Positions 37,448 through 45,723 of a DNA stretch of 64,000 nt are shown here, piece after piece; the first letter of the stretch is position 1; every line of letters begins with the position of its first letter. The stretch is from Amycolatopsis cihanbeyliensis (lineage in GTDB: Bacteria; Actinomycetota; Actinomycetes; Mycobacteriales; Pseudonocardiaceae). A model generated the notes under the pieces. That model was not told the DNA's origin. It saw nothing but the letters and a program-made list of their open reading frames with translations, and did not search any database. Both the position numbers and the translations under genes were made by a program. The stretch lies in the NCBI RefSeq assembly GCF_006715045.1, contig NZ_VFML01000001.1:2944501-3008500 (forward strand). The letters are read 5' to 3'.

Positions 37448-37948
37448 CTATCTCCGCAGATGCGGAATCTCCATCCCGCCGAAGGCCTCCGTCTCGATCA
37501 GCTCGAGTCGCCGGACCAGGAACCGCTCCACCACCTCGAGCTCACCGGGTGAGAACTCGGCCAGCACCCGCTCGGTGAGTCGCAGCGGCAACCCCGCGGC
37601 GGGCGCCGCCCTCTCCTCGCCCTCGGCCGGCACCTCCACCAGCACCTTGCGCCGGTCGGCGGGGTCGCGCACGCGTCGCGCGAACCCCGCGCGCTCCAGC
37701 CGGTCGATCACCCCGGTCACCGCTCCGGTGGACAACCCGGTCAGTTCGGCGAGCCGCCCCGCGGTCAGCGGGCGTCGCCAGTGGCCGAGCAGTTCGAGCG
37801 CCTTGTGGTCGGTGGCGGAGAGCCCGATCCGTTCGGCCAGCCTGGCGTGCAGCAGCACGGTGACGGCGCTCTCCGCACGCCCGAGCTCGGCGAAGCGGGC
37901 CAGCACCGCGGGCGGCACCGGATGGCAGGCACCCTCCTCCGTGTTCAC
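37448..37948 (-). CDS. MarR-family regulator at the head of the mod operon
   Basis: 166 residues. The MarR winged helix is clear: LTAGRLAELTGLSTGAVTGV for the HTH and VRDPADRRKVLVEVP for the wing. The GTG at 37948 has GGAGAGGGG upstream. The stop is 10 bases before the HTH-TOBE gene, so it probably leads a marR-hth/TOBE-modABC-HAD transcript. It is divergent from moaA across 80 bases, which contain a candidate operator, and could co-control uptake and cofactor synthesis. Confidence 0.9.
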   Translation of the reverse strand: MNTEEGACHPVPPAVLARFAELGRAESAVTVLLHARLAERIGLSATDHKALELLGHWRRPLTAGRLAELTGLSTGAVTGVIDRLERAGFARRVRDPADRRKVLVEVPAEGEERAAPAAGLPLRLTERVLAEFSPGELEVVERFLVRRLELIETEAFGGMEIPHLRR

Positions 37949-37983
37949 CGATCCCCTCTCCGTGGTTCCGGATATTTTGGTAT

Positions 37984-37997
37984 GTAAGACATTTTAC
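37984..37997. promoter_or_regulatory. Candidate MarR operator between marR and moaA
   Basis: GTAAGACATTTTAC is an imperfect 14-base palindrome (5 of 7 pairs) in the only A/T-rich part of the 80-base divergent promoter, 19 bases upstream of the moaA -10 hexamer. Assignment is by position only. Confidence 0.4.
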
Positions 37998-38028
37998 GAG
38001 TGGCCCGAGTGCGGCTACGCTGGGATGG

Positions 38029-39093
38029 GTGACAGCGGTTGATCTCGGACTTCCCAGGGTTCCGGGCACGCGCGTGGCGCACTCGACACCGCGTCCGGAC
38101 ACACCGGCACTGCTCGACACCTACGGCCGCGTCGCGACCGACCTGCGGGTCTCGCTGACCGACAAGTGCAACCTGCGTTGCACGTACTGCATGCCGGAGG
38201 AAGGGCTGGAGTGGGCCGCGGACGAGCAGGTGCTCACCGATGACGAGCTGGTGCGGCTGCTGCGGATCGCGGTGGAACGGCTCGGCGTCACCGACATCCG
38301 GCTGACCGGGGGCGAGCCGTTGCTGCGCCCCGGGCTGGAAGGACTGGTCGGCCGGATCGCCGCGCTGCGCCCCCGCCCCCGGCTCGCGATGACCACCAAC
38401 GGCATCGGGCTGGCCAAACGGGCCACGGCCTTCGCCGCGGCGGGCCTGGACCGGATCAACATCTCGCTGGACTCGATCGACCGGGACACCTTCCAGCGGC
38501 TCGCACGCCGCGACCGGCTGCCGCACGTACTGGCCGGGCTCGCCGCGAGCCACGCGGCCGGGTTGGACCCGGTGAAGATCAACGCGGTGCTGATCCGGGG
38601 CGTGAACGAGCACGAGGCACCCGGGCTGCTGCGGTTCTGCCTCGAACGGGGCTACCACCTGCGGTTCATCGAGCAGATGCCGCTGGATGCCCAGCACGGG
38701 TGGAACCGGGCCGAGATGATCACCGCCGCGGAGATCCTCGAGTTGCTACGTACCGAGTTCGAGCTCACCCCGAGCCCCGCCGAACGCGGTGGCGCGCCGG
38801 CCGAGCGATGGCTGGTGGACGGCGGTCCGCAGGAGGTCGGCGTGATCGCCTCGGTGACCAGGCCGTTCTGCGCCGCCTGCGAGCGGACCAGGCTCACGGC
38901 GGACGGCGCGGTCCGGTCCTGCCTGTTCAGCACCGACGAGACCGACCTGCGCGGGCTGCTGCGCGGTGGCGCGAGCGACGAGGACGTGGCCGTGGCCTGG
39001 CGGGACACCATGTGGGGCAAACTCGCGGGCCACGAGATCAACGAGGCCGGGTTCGCGCAGCCGATCCGGCCGATGAGCGCGATCGGGGGCTGA
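38029..39093 (+). CDS. moaA: GTP 3',8-cyclase MoaA
   Basis: 354 residues. It is a radical-SAM enzyme that converts GTP to 3',8-cyclo-GTP, the first step of molybdenum cofactor synthesis. The N-terminal cluster is C47-x3-C51-x2-C54 (CNLRCTYC). The C-terminal cluster and GTP-binding segment is FCAACERTRLTADGAVRSCLF, and the protein ends in the essential GG. The GTG at 38029 is exactly 7 bases after TACGCT (38016-38021), indicating a leaderless transcript; hence no room for a Moco riboswitch. moaD follows after 3 bases. Confidence 0.96.
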   Translation: MTAVDLGLPRVPGTRVAHSTPRPDTPALLDTYGRVATDLRVSLTDKCNLRCTYCMPEEGLEWAADEQVLTDDELVRLLRIAVERLGVTDIRLTGGEPLLRPGLEGLVGRIAALRPRPRLAMTTNGIGLAKRATAFAAAGLDRINISLDSIDRDTFQRLARRDRLPHVLAGLAASHAAGLDPVKINAVLIRGVNEHEAPGLLRFCLERGYHLRFIEQMPLDAQHGWNRAEMITAAEILELLRTEFELTPSPAERGGAPAERWLVDGGPQEVGVIASVTRPFCAACERTRLTADGAVRSCLFSTDETDLRGLLRGGASDEDVAVAWRDTMWGKLAGHEINEAGFAQPIRPMSAIGG

Positions 39094-39096
39094 CCC

Positions 39097-39396
39097 GTGG
39101 ACCTGCCGTCCAGCGCGGCACCGGAGGAGATCCAGCGGCACGAGGCCACGGTGGTGGTCCGCTTCTTCGCTTCGGCGCGGGCCGCGGCCGGCCAGGATGA
39201 GGAGACGCTCACCCTGCCGCCCGGTGCGACCGTGTCGGACGCGGTACGGGCGCTGCGTGACGGGCATCCCGGCGACCTCGGCCGCGTCCTGGACGCCGCG
39301 AGCTTCCTGCTGGACGGGATCGCCGTGCGGGACGTCACCCTGCCCCTTCCGGACGGCGCCGAGCTCGATGTGCTGCCGCCGTTCGCGGGAGGCTGA
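39097..39396 (+). CDS. moaD: Molybdopterin synthase small subunit MoaD (ThiS/MoaD fold)
   Basis: 99 residues. The ubiquitin-like fold ends in FAGG, the double glycine that is adenylated and thiocarboxylated to deliver sulfur to cyclic pyranopterin monophosphate. The first 18 residues are an extension before VVVRFFASARAAAG. The start is a GTG at 39097, 3 bases after moaA. The partner MoaE is encoded 4.3 kb away as part of the mog-moaE fusion. A perfect hairpin terminator follows at 39420-39436. Confidence 0.92.
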   Translation: MDLPSSAAPEEIQRHEATVVVRFFASARAAAGQDEETLTLPPGATVSDAVRALRDGHPGDLGRVLDAASFLLDGIAVRDVTLPLPDGAELDVLPPFAGG

Positions 39397-39419
39397 AAAC
39401 CGGGCAAACGCGCTGCGTA

Positions 39420-39436
39420 CCCCCGATGTTCGGGGG
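39420..39436 (+). terminator. Terminator of the moaA-moaD operon
   Basis: A perfect 7-bp stem, CCCCCGA / TCGGGGG, with a 3-base loop lies 24 bases after the moaD stop and is followed by TTCG. Confidence 0.65.
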
Positions 39437-39500
39437 TTCGTGACCGCGGCGCGATGAGCCGTTCACCGGGTGGCCGTGCCCGGCATCCAGGCTGGCCGCC

Positions 39501-40385
39501 ATGACGACCTCGCGCCGCCTCGGTGCCCTCCTGCTCGGCATGACGGCCGCACTCGGCCTGCTGAGCGCGCCTGCCGCGGCCGAGCGTCGTCCATCCCAGC
39601 CGGTCCCCCGGCCCCTCGCCCAGGCACACGCACACAACGACTACGAGCACGCGCGCCCCCTGCTGGACGCGCTGGAGCACGGGTTCACCAGCGTGGAGGC
39701 GGACATCCACCTGGTCGACGGGGAGTTACTGGTCGGCCACGACCCCGAGGACCTGCGGCCGGGACGCACCCTGGAGTCGCTGTACCTCGACCCGCTGCGC
39801 CGCAGGGTGCTGGCCAACCACGGCCGGGTGTACCGCAAGCCCGCGGCCGGCGGCGAGCGGGGCTTCCAGCTACTGGTGGACATCAAGAGCGGGGCCGACG
39901 ACACCTACGCGGCCCTGCGCGAGCGGCTGCACCACCCGCGCTACTCCTTCCTGTTCAGCACCTACCTGGCCGGCCATGTGCGGAACCGGGCGGTGACCGT
40001 CGTGCTGTCCGGCAACCGGCCACGGGAGGTGCTGCGCGGCCAGTGGTACCGCAAGGCGTTCTACGACGGCCGGATCGCCGACCCTGGTGACCTCGGCCCC
40101 GGCGCCGACGCGCGGCTGGCACCGCTGGTCTCGGACAACTGGACCAGGTTGTTCTCCTGGCGGGGCGAGGGCCCCTTCCCCGCGACGGAGCGGGCCCGGC
40201 TGCGGAGCATCGTGGCCGCCGCGCACCGGGCGGGACAGCGGGTCCGGTTCTGGGCCACCCCGGACGCTCCCGGCGCCGCCCGCACGGCGGTCTGGACCGA
40301 GCTCGCGGCGGCCGGCGTGGACCACATCAACACCGACGACCTGAGCGGACTCGAGGGCTTTCTGAGAGAGGTTACCGATCAGTAG
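39501..40385 (+). CDS. Secreted GDPD/PI-PLC-like phosphodiesterase (AIM6-like)
   Basis: 294 residues. A Sec signal peptide (about 1-27) is followed by a TIM-barrel phosphodiesterase of the GDPD superfamily. The catalytic motifs are HAHNDYEH near 43-50 and SVEADIHLVDGELLVGHD near 67-84, with an LLVDIKSG segment further on. The AIM6-type group cleaves phosphodiester headgroups; the substrate is unknown. The start is an ATG at 39501. It lies between the moa operon terminator and the rpfA promoter and has its own transcript. Confidence 0.85.
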   Translation: MTTSRRLGALLLGMTAALGLLSAPAAAERRPSQPVPRPLAQAHAHNDYEHARPLLDALEHGFTSVEADIHLVDGELLVGHDPEDLRPGRTLESLYLDPLRRRVLANHGRVYRKPAAGGERGFQLLVDIKSGADDTYAALRERLHHPRYSFLFSTYLAGHVRNRAVTVVLSGNRPREVLRGQWYRKAFYDGRIADPGDLGPGADARLAPLVSDNWTRLFSWRGEGPFPATERARLRSIVAAAHRAGQRVRFWATPDAPGAARTAVWTELAAAGVDHINTDDLSGLEGFLREVTDQ

Positions 40386-40530
40386 ACGCGACACGCGAAT
40401 AGCCCTTTCGCGTCAAAAACACGTGACTCAAGCCTCACGATCCGTGCTTTATCTCGGGCAGGAAACGGCTCGATAACGACGCTTTGACCAGCCAAAATGG
40501 CTGGATCGCTGGAGTTTCCGAGCTGTTACA

Positions 40531-40545
40531 GTGACACAGGTCACA
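40531..40545 (+). promoter_or_regulatory. CRP/Cmr-type binding site upstream of rpfA
   Basis: GTGACACAGGTCACA contains both half sites of the TGTGA-N6-TCACA consensus except for the first T; GTGAC/GTCAC is a perfect dyad. In M. tuberculosis the CRP homologue Rv3676 is reported to control rpfA, so conservation here is meaningful. Confidence 0.75.
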
Positions 40546-40621
40546 TCCCCAATAATTTCCGATCACGGTCGTTGTTACGTACCGTCGCTTCTCGGTTGGC
40601 CCCGACCGACCACAGCAAGAC

Positions 40622-40700
40622 CCGAGATTCCGTAGCGCCGAACCTTGTCCGGCGGAATCTCGGACCAGTACCCCGAGCGAAAGAAAACCTCCGGACAAGG
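40622..40700 (+). other. Interlocked 11-bp and 10-bp helices (pseudoknot or switch) in the rpfA leader
   Basis: Helix A pairs CCGAGATTCCG (40622-40632) with CGGAATCTCGG (40653-40663), 11 perfect pairs. Helix B pairs CCTTGTCCGG (40643-40652), which lies in the loop of A and directly abuts its 3' arm, with CCGGACAAGG (40691-40700), 10 perfect pairs. The order A-B-A'-B' means an H-type pseudoknot or two exclusive folds. Confidence 0.65.
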
Positions 40701-40705
40701 ACTAG

Positions 40706-41506
<801 letters not shown>

Positions 41507-41550
41507 TCTCGGCTTAGCCGAGTCACTCGGTCGATCAGGCCGGCGCGAGG

Positions 41551-41583
41551 GCCCCACCGCATATCCCCCGGGCGGTGGGGCCT
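41551..41583. terminator. Bidirectional terminator between rpfA and the convergent membrane protein gene
   Basis: GGCCCCACCG (41551-41560) pairs perfectly with CGGTGGGGCC (41574-41583), followed by TTCG. A smaller CTCGGC/GCCGAG hairpin lies at 41509-41523. Confidence 0.85.
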
Positions 41584-41595
41584 TCGCATTCGAGT

Positions 41596-42342
41596 TCACC
41601 AGCTGGTCAGCCGCTCGGCGACGGCCCACAGCACACCGATGCTGGCCAGCCCGAGCCCAATCACCACCGGCAGCGCGAAGTACAGGCCGAACACCGTATG
41701 CGCCAGCCCGACCAAGGCCAGCACCAGCGAGAACGCGTTACCGAACACCCACCGCAGCACCCGGCGACTGCCGGTACCGCGGTACGGGAACGGCTCCTCG
41801 ACCGGCGACGGCTCGCGCGCGAGGGACAGCAGCCAGGCGAACGCGGCCGCCCAGGGCAGGAACACACACAACACGCTGAAGTACGCGGACAGCAACGACA
41901 TGGCGGCTGGAGCGACCAGGTACACCGCATCCTGCTGCCCGGTCTCGGCCCACTCCGCGGGCAGGATCCCCGCCTCCACCAGCTTCCTGTTGATACCGAA
42001 CGCCATCAGGACGAACGCCGCGAACAAGCCGGTACCGGCGCAGGCCAGGATCTGCAACGCCCGCAGCCAGCGCAGCCTGCCCAGACGGATCAGCACCCGC
42101 TCCATCCATCCGGCGATGCCGGCGGTGGTCCCGAGGACCACCATCATGAACAGGCCATACCCCACAGCACTGAGCAAAGCCGTCGTGCGGTCCGAACCCT
42201 TCGCCAGCGCCGTCTCGAACATGCCGTAGCACGCGACGACCAGTAGTGTGCCGATGACCAGGACGTATGCCGAGCCCCGCCCGGGCCCACCCCGCGCCCG
42301 GGGAGCGGAAACCACGCCACTCGGATAACCACCGCCGTACAT
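41596..42342 (-). CDS. Multi-pass membrane protein of unknown function
   Basis: 248 residues with about six membrane helices and a short Gly-rich N-terminus (MYGGGYPSG). No family is recognised. The ATG at 42342 has GAAGGG about 10 bases upstream, while the longer frame from 42399 lacks a start signal. It is convergent with rpfA across the terminator. On its promoter side are an A/T-richer stretch and the first 30-bp repeat array, bordering a patch of decayed genes, so it may belong to the same foreign or degenerating segment. Confidence 0.75.
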   Translation of the reverse strand: MYGGGYPSGVVSAPRARGGPGRGSAYVLVIGTLLVVACYGMFETALAKGSDRTTALLSAVGYGLFMMVVLGTTAGIAGWMERVLIRLGRLRWLRALQILACAGTGLFAAFVLMAFGINRKLVEAGILPAEWAETGQQDAVYLVAPAAMSLLSAYFSVLCVFLPWAAAFAWLLSLAREPSPVEEPFPYRGTGSRRVLRWVFGNAFSLVLALVGLAHTVFGLYFALPVVIGLGLASIGVLWAVAERLTSW

Positions 42343-42476
42343 GCCCCATGTCCCTTCGCCGATTCCCAAGGTGAAAATCGAGCACAAAAGCGGTGGCATT
42401 ACTCACCGAGCACGAAACGTTACCCTTTTCTTCTCCCCGCACAACGCGCCGGTAAGACAATTCCCGCCCACCAAAA

Positions 42477-42559
42477 GCCCTGAACGTGGCGTTCCGGATG
42501 TCAGGCGTCGCGAACGTGGCGTTCGGGACGTCCACCGTCTCGAACGCCACGTTCAGGGC
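42477..42559. repeat. 30-bp repeat array bounded by perfect 18-bp inverted repeats
   Basis: GCCCTGAACGTGGCGTTC (42477-42494) and its exact reverse complement (42542-42559) enclose the array. Inside, GAACGTGGCGTTC recurs every 30 bases (42482, 42512) and then appears inverted (42542). Each is itself GAACG-N3-CGTTC. The same family occurs at 50940-51020. Confidence 0.85.
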
Positions 42560-42570
42560 ACTCGGGCGGA

Positions 42571-42990
42571 TTACGCAGAAGGCTCGGACTCGCGGTCCTT
42601 GACCCCAGTCAGGAAGCGGCCAACGGCCCGTTCATCGAGGCCCCGGTCCCGCCACCACCCATACCGGGGCTCCCCCTCGAGCCGTGCGCACCGGGGCAGA
42701 CACAAGCCCTCTCGCAGGAGAACCTGGAGGCCATGGCCGCGCACAACGCCCTGGTCGACAAGTACAACGCCAAGGCGGCCGTCTACAACGAGTGCAAGGC
42801 CATCGTTTCCACCGCCCGCACCATGAAGGAGAACGCCCACCGCGCGCTACGAGAGGTGATGGGCAAGATCGAGTCCGGGCTCACCGAAATGATGAACCTC
42901 ACGCGGCATTGTCGATGGCGGCGCGCTCGGCGCGGCAGGCGCGGACGCACACACCGGTGAGCCCTTCCCGCCGCACGGCCCCGGGTTCAG
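42571..42990 (+). pseudogene. Truncated and frameshifted remnant of a secreted or effector-like protein
   Basis: Reading frame 1 from about 42571 is open through a Pro-rich linker and a helical stretch (QENLEAMAAHNALVDKYNAK and on to MGKIESGLTEMMN). It runs into unlikely Arg-rich sequence after about 42897. Frame 2 from 42902 continues plausibly as RGIVDGGALGAAGADAHTGE and PFPPHGPGFRNDKGV. A +1-type frameshift near 42897-42902 would join them. No start codon with a ribosome site is seen at the 5' side, where the repeat array lies, so the N-terminus appears lost. The HNALVDKYNA style recalls WXG/LXG-type exported proteins; the family is not certain. Confidence 0.55.
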
Positions 42991-43003
42991 GAACGACAAG
43001 GGC

Positions 43004-43659
43004 GTGGCGACCGAGCACGACCCCGGCCGCTCCACCAAGCTCTCGCGCAAACCCCGACCGCTGGAGAGCATGGGGCCAGTGCTCGCTTGGCATCGGCACA
43101 GCCGCCTCGCCAACATCAAGGTCTACTTCGTGTCACTCGGGATTCTTGCCGTCGGATTCACACTTATCTCGCTGTTCCGCGGAAGCGGCCTTGACATGTT
43201 GACCGCTTGGCCGGTGTGGGTAGTCGCGGCCATCGGCGCTTACCTCATGTCCAACCCGTTCAGCTACCAGACGACATCGGCGGGGGCGGACTGGATCACA
43301 TAGGACTACAACCGGCGCTGGTACCAGCGCCGTGCCCGATCGAACCACCTCAGGACCTACGAGCTCACCCGCGTCGAGGGCTACGCCGCCGGCGGGATGC
43401 TGCACATCCGGTTCGAGGACCTGGAGGGACGTGGCGCCGACCGGCAGGTCGGCGACCTCCAACGCGTCCGGCGGATCCGGGATCTCTTCTACAACGGGGT
43501 ACTCCACTCCGTCGCCAACGGGGCCGAGATCAACCGGACCGCCGTCGAACTGCTCAGCCTGGCCAGACGCCCGCGCTGCGGTTGCGCGACCAGCGCACCG
43601 AGCAAACCGGTGCCGACGGTGGCGCAACACACCCGCAGGATTCGGACGCGAGCCAGTAG
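43004..43659 (+). pseudogene. Membrane protein gene broken by an in-frame TAG and a frameshift
   Basis: From the GTG at 43004 the frame encodes two membrane helices (about VYFVSLGILAVGFTLISLF and LTAWPVWVVAAIGAYLM) and stops at TAG 43301-43303. The same frame continues directly after the stop as convincing protein (DYNRRWYQRRARSNHLRTYE, then the segment ending DLFYNGVLHSVANGAEINRT). Around 43570 it degenerates, while the +1 frame continues as PALRLRDQRTEQTGADGG to a stop at 43659. One nonsense and one frameshift change would restore a protein of about 218 residues. Sequencing error could also explain either lesion. Confidence 0.6.
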
Positions 43660-43668
43660 CCGACGTCG

Positions 43669-44613
43669 TCAGGGGGAGTTGACCCATTCGTCGCTGCCGT
43701 CGGTGAAGCGCTGGTGCTTCCACACCGGCAGCCGTGCCTTGACCTCGTCCACGAGTTCGGCGCAGGCGGCGAACGCCTCGGCGCGGTGGTCTCCGGCGAC
43801 CGCGCAGGCCAGCGCCACGTCACCGACCTGGAGCGCGCCGAGCCGGTGGCTCACGGCCACCGCGCGCAGGCCCTGCCTGCGGCCGGCGACCTCGGAGACC
43901 ACCCTGGCCAGCACGTCGCCCGCGCTCGGGTGGCCCTCGTAGTAGAGCGAGGTGACCGCGCGGCCCTCGTCGTGATCCCGTACCACCCCGCCGAAGGTCA
44001 CCACGGCGCCCGCGGCGGGGTCCTCCACCATGGCCGCGTGCTCGTCCACGGACAGGGTCGCCTCGGTCACCGCGGCCAGCGCGACCCGGACCGGGGCCCC
44101 CGCGGGCTCCGGTTCGTCGGGCCCGCCCGAGCCATGCACGGCGTGGTCGCCCCCGGCGAGTTGGTCCACCGCGTGCTCGAGCACCTCGGCCAGCACCTCG
44201 AGCCCGTCCTGCACCCCGCCCCGGGAGCCGGGCAGGTTGACCACCACGGTCCGGCCGGCGACCCCGGCAAGACCGCGGGACAGTATGGCGGTGGGCACCT
44301 TGTCGCTGCCCGCCGCGCGCACGGCGTCGGCCACCCCCGGCAGTTCGTAGTCCAGCAGCGGCGCGGTCGCCTCCGGCGTGCGGTCGGTCGGCGCCACCCC
44401 TGTTCCCCCGGTGGTGATGATGACCTGCGGCTCCCGCTCGAGGCAGTCCCGCAGCGCCGCGGCCACCGGCTCGCCGTCCGCCACCACCAGCGGCTCGGGA
44501 ACCGCGTAGGAGCGCTCGCTGAGCCATTTCGCGATCACCGGACCGGTCCGGTCGGCGTAGACACCGGTGGCGGCCCGGTTGGACGCGACGATCACGCGCG
44601 CCGTCCTCTTCAT
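43669..44613 (-). CDS. MogA/MoaB-MoaE fusion protein
   Basis: 314 residues. Residues 1-160 form a MoaB/Mog domain (ASNRAATGVYADRTGP; IITTGGTGVAPTDRTPEAT; VNLPGSRGGVQDGLEV), which adenylates molybdopterin. Residues 175-314 form MoaE, the large subunit of molybdopterin synthase, with GAVVTFGGVVRDHDEGRAV, LYYEGHPSAG, the catalytic-lysine region VSHRLGALQVGD and PVWKHQRFTDGSDEWVN. In mycobacteria these are separate neighbours (mog, moaE2). The start overlaps the moaC stop (ATGA), so the two are translated together. Confidence 0.94.
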   Translation of the reverse strand: MKRTARVIVASNRAATGVYADRTGPVIAKWLSERSYAVPEPLVVADGEPVAAALRDCLEREPQVIITTGGTGVAPTDRTPEATAPLLDYELPGVADAVRAAGSDKVPTAILSRGLAGVAGRTVVVNLPGSRGGVQDGLEVLAEVLEHAVDQLAGGDHAVHGSGGPDEPEPAGAPVRVALAAVTEATLSVDEHAAMVEDPAAGAVVTFGGVVRDHDEGRAVTSLYYEGHPSAGDVLARVVSEVAGRRQGLRAVAVSHRLGALQVGDVALACAVAGDHRAEAFAACAELVDEVKARLPVWKHQRFTDGSDEWVNSP

Positions 44614-45095
44614 CGCTCATCCCCTTCCGGACGCCGCCAGGGGCCCGCCTTGCCGCCGTCCTTGCTCTCCAGCCGCACCCCGTCCAGCGTGGCGGCCGGG
44701 TCGACCGCCTTGATCATGTCGTGCACCGTCAGGCCGGCCACGGCCACGGCGGTCAGCGCCTCCATCTCCACCCCCGTGCGATCGGTGGTACGCGCCGTCG
44801 CCCGGATCTCCACCGCTCGCTCGCCCAGTGTGAAGTCCACGTCCACCCCGGAAAGGGCGATCGAGTGGCACAGCGGGATCAGGTCCGGCGTGTGCTTGGC
44901 ACCCATGATGCCCGCGATCCGGGCCGTCGCGAGGGCGTCGCCCTTGGCAAGACCGCCCTCGGCGAGCAGGCCGATCACCTCCGCCGTGGTCCGCAGCACG
45001 CCACTGGCGACCGCGGTCCGCGCGGTGGCCTCCTTGCCCGACACGTCGACCATCCGGGCCGCACCCTCGTCGTCGAGGTGACTCAGTTCTGCCAT
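44610..45095 (-). CDS. moaC: Cyclic pyranopterin monophosphate synthase MoaC
   Basis: 161 residues, the standard length. Conserved segments are MVDVSGKEATARTAVA, IMGAKHTPDLIPLCHSIALS and TGVEMEALTAVAVAGLTVHDMIKAVD, including the catalytic lysine and histidine positions. It converts 3',8-cyclo-GTP to cPMP after MoaA. The ATG at 45095 is exactly 7 bases downstream of TAGCCT (minus strand, 45103-45108), so the mRNA is probably leaderless. It is followed by mog-moaE with a 4-base overlap. Confidence 0.95.
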   Translation of the reverse strand: MAELSHLDDEGAARMVDVSGKEATARTAVASGVLRTTAEVIGLLAEGGLAKGDALATARIAGIMGAKHTPDLIPLCHSIALSGVDVDFTLGERAVEIRATARTTDRTGVEMEALTAVAVAGLTVHDMIKAVDPAATLDGVRLESKDGGKAGPWRRPEGDER

Positions 45096-45105
45096 ACCGA
45101 GAAGG

Positions 45106-45684
45106 CTAGAGGTCCGGCCATGGTGAACGCTTGGCCAGTGCGACCAGGTACCGGCAGGGCTCGGTGGCCGGGTTTCCGAACGAGGTCGGGGCCGGCGGGC
45201 CGAGCTGGAGGCAGTCGCCCGCTTCGAGCTCGTGCACCACCTCGCCCTCCTGGAAACGCAGGTGGCCGCGCAGGATCCAGAGCTGCTGGTACTTGAAGAC
45301 ATAGGCCTCGGCGCCGTAGCGGACCTCCGCGCCCGGCGGCAGCTCCACCTCGACCAGCTCGAGCGGGCCGCCCGCGGGCGGGGACACCGCGCGGCGCCGG
45401 TAACCGCTGTCCGGGTCGGTCCAGGTGGGCTGGTCCGCGGCGCGCATCAACCGGTCGCCCTCGGTGCCCTCGGCGCGGGCGATGAGCTCGGACAGTGTCA
45501 GGCCGAGGGCTCCGGAGAGCCGACCGAGCAGCGCGGCCGTCGGCTGCGCCGCGCCGCGTTCGATCTTGCCGATCATCGCCCTGGAGACCCCGGAACGCTC
45601 GGCAAGCGCCCCGGCGGAGAGATTGCGGGCGAGCCGGGCGGCGTGCACGGTCGCCGCCAGCGAGGCGGAGAGTGGATCCGACAT
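45106..45684 (-). CDS. XRE-cupin transcriptional regulator
   Basis: 192 residues. An N-terminal XRE helix-turn-helix (about 12-62, NLSAGALAERSGVSRAMIGK) is joined to a C-terminal cupin (about 105-180; PPGAEVRYGAEAYVFKYQQLW, HELEAGDCLQLG). The start is an ATG at 45684 with TATAGT 6 bases upstream, so leaderless. It is divergent from the GNAT gene, and both -10 hexamers sit inside one dyad at 45689-45721. It probably represses itself and the acetyltransferase until a ligand binds the cupin. Confidence 0.92.
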   Translation of the reverse strand: MSDPLSASLAATVHAARLARNLSAGALAERSGVSRAMIGKIERGAAQPTAALLGRLSGALGLTLSELIARAEGTEGDRLMRAADQPTWTDPDSGYRRRAVSPPAGGPLELVEVELPPGAEVRYGAEAYVFKYQQLWILRGHLRFQEGEVVHELEAGDCLQLGPPAPTSFGNPATEPCRYLVALAKRSPWPDL

Positions 45685-45688
45685 GCGC

Positions 45689-45723
45689 CTACTATAGTGC
45701 CACCAAAGGCTATGATAGTAGCC
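45689..45723. promoter_or_regulatory. Shared operator between xre-cupin and GNAT genes
   Basis: CTACTAT (45689-45695) and ATAGTAG (45715-45721) form a perfect dyad with a 19-base spacer. A second dyad GGCTA-N6-TAGCC covers 45708-45723. The two divergent leaderless -10 hexamers, TATAGT (minus) and TATGAT (plus, 45711-45716), overlap these arms. Confidence 0.65.

Noticed and set aside
37949..38028. Moco riboswitch upstream of moaA
   Set aside because: Only 80 bases separate the divergent genes, and the TACGCT hexamer 7 bases before the GTG indicates a leaderless mRNA.
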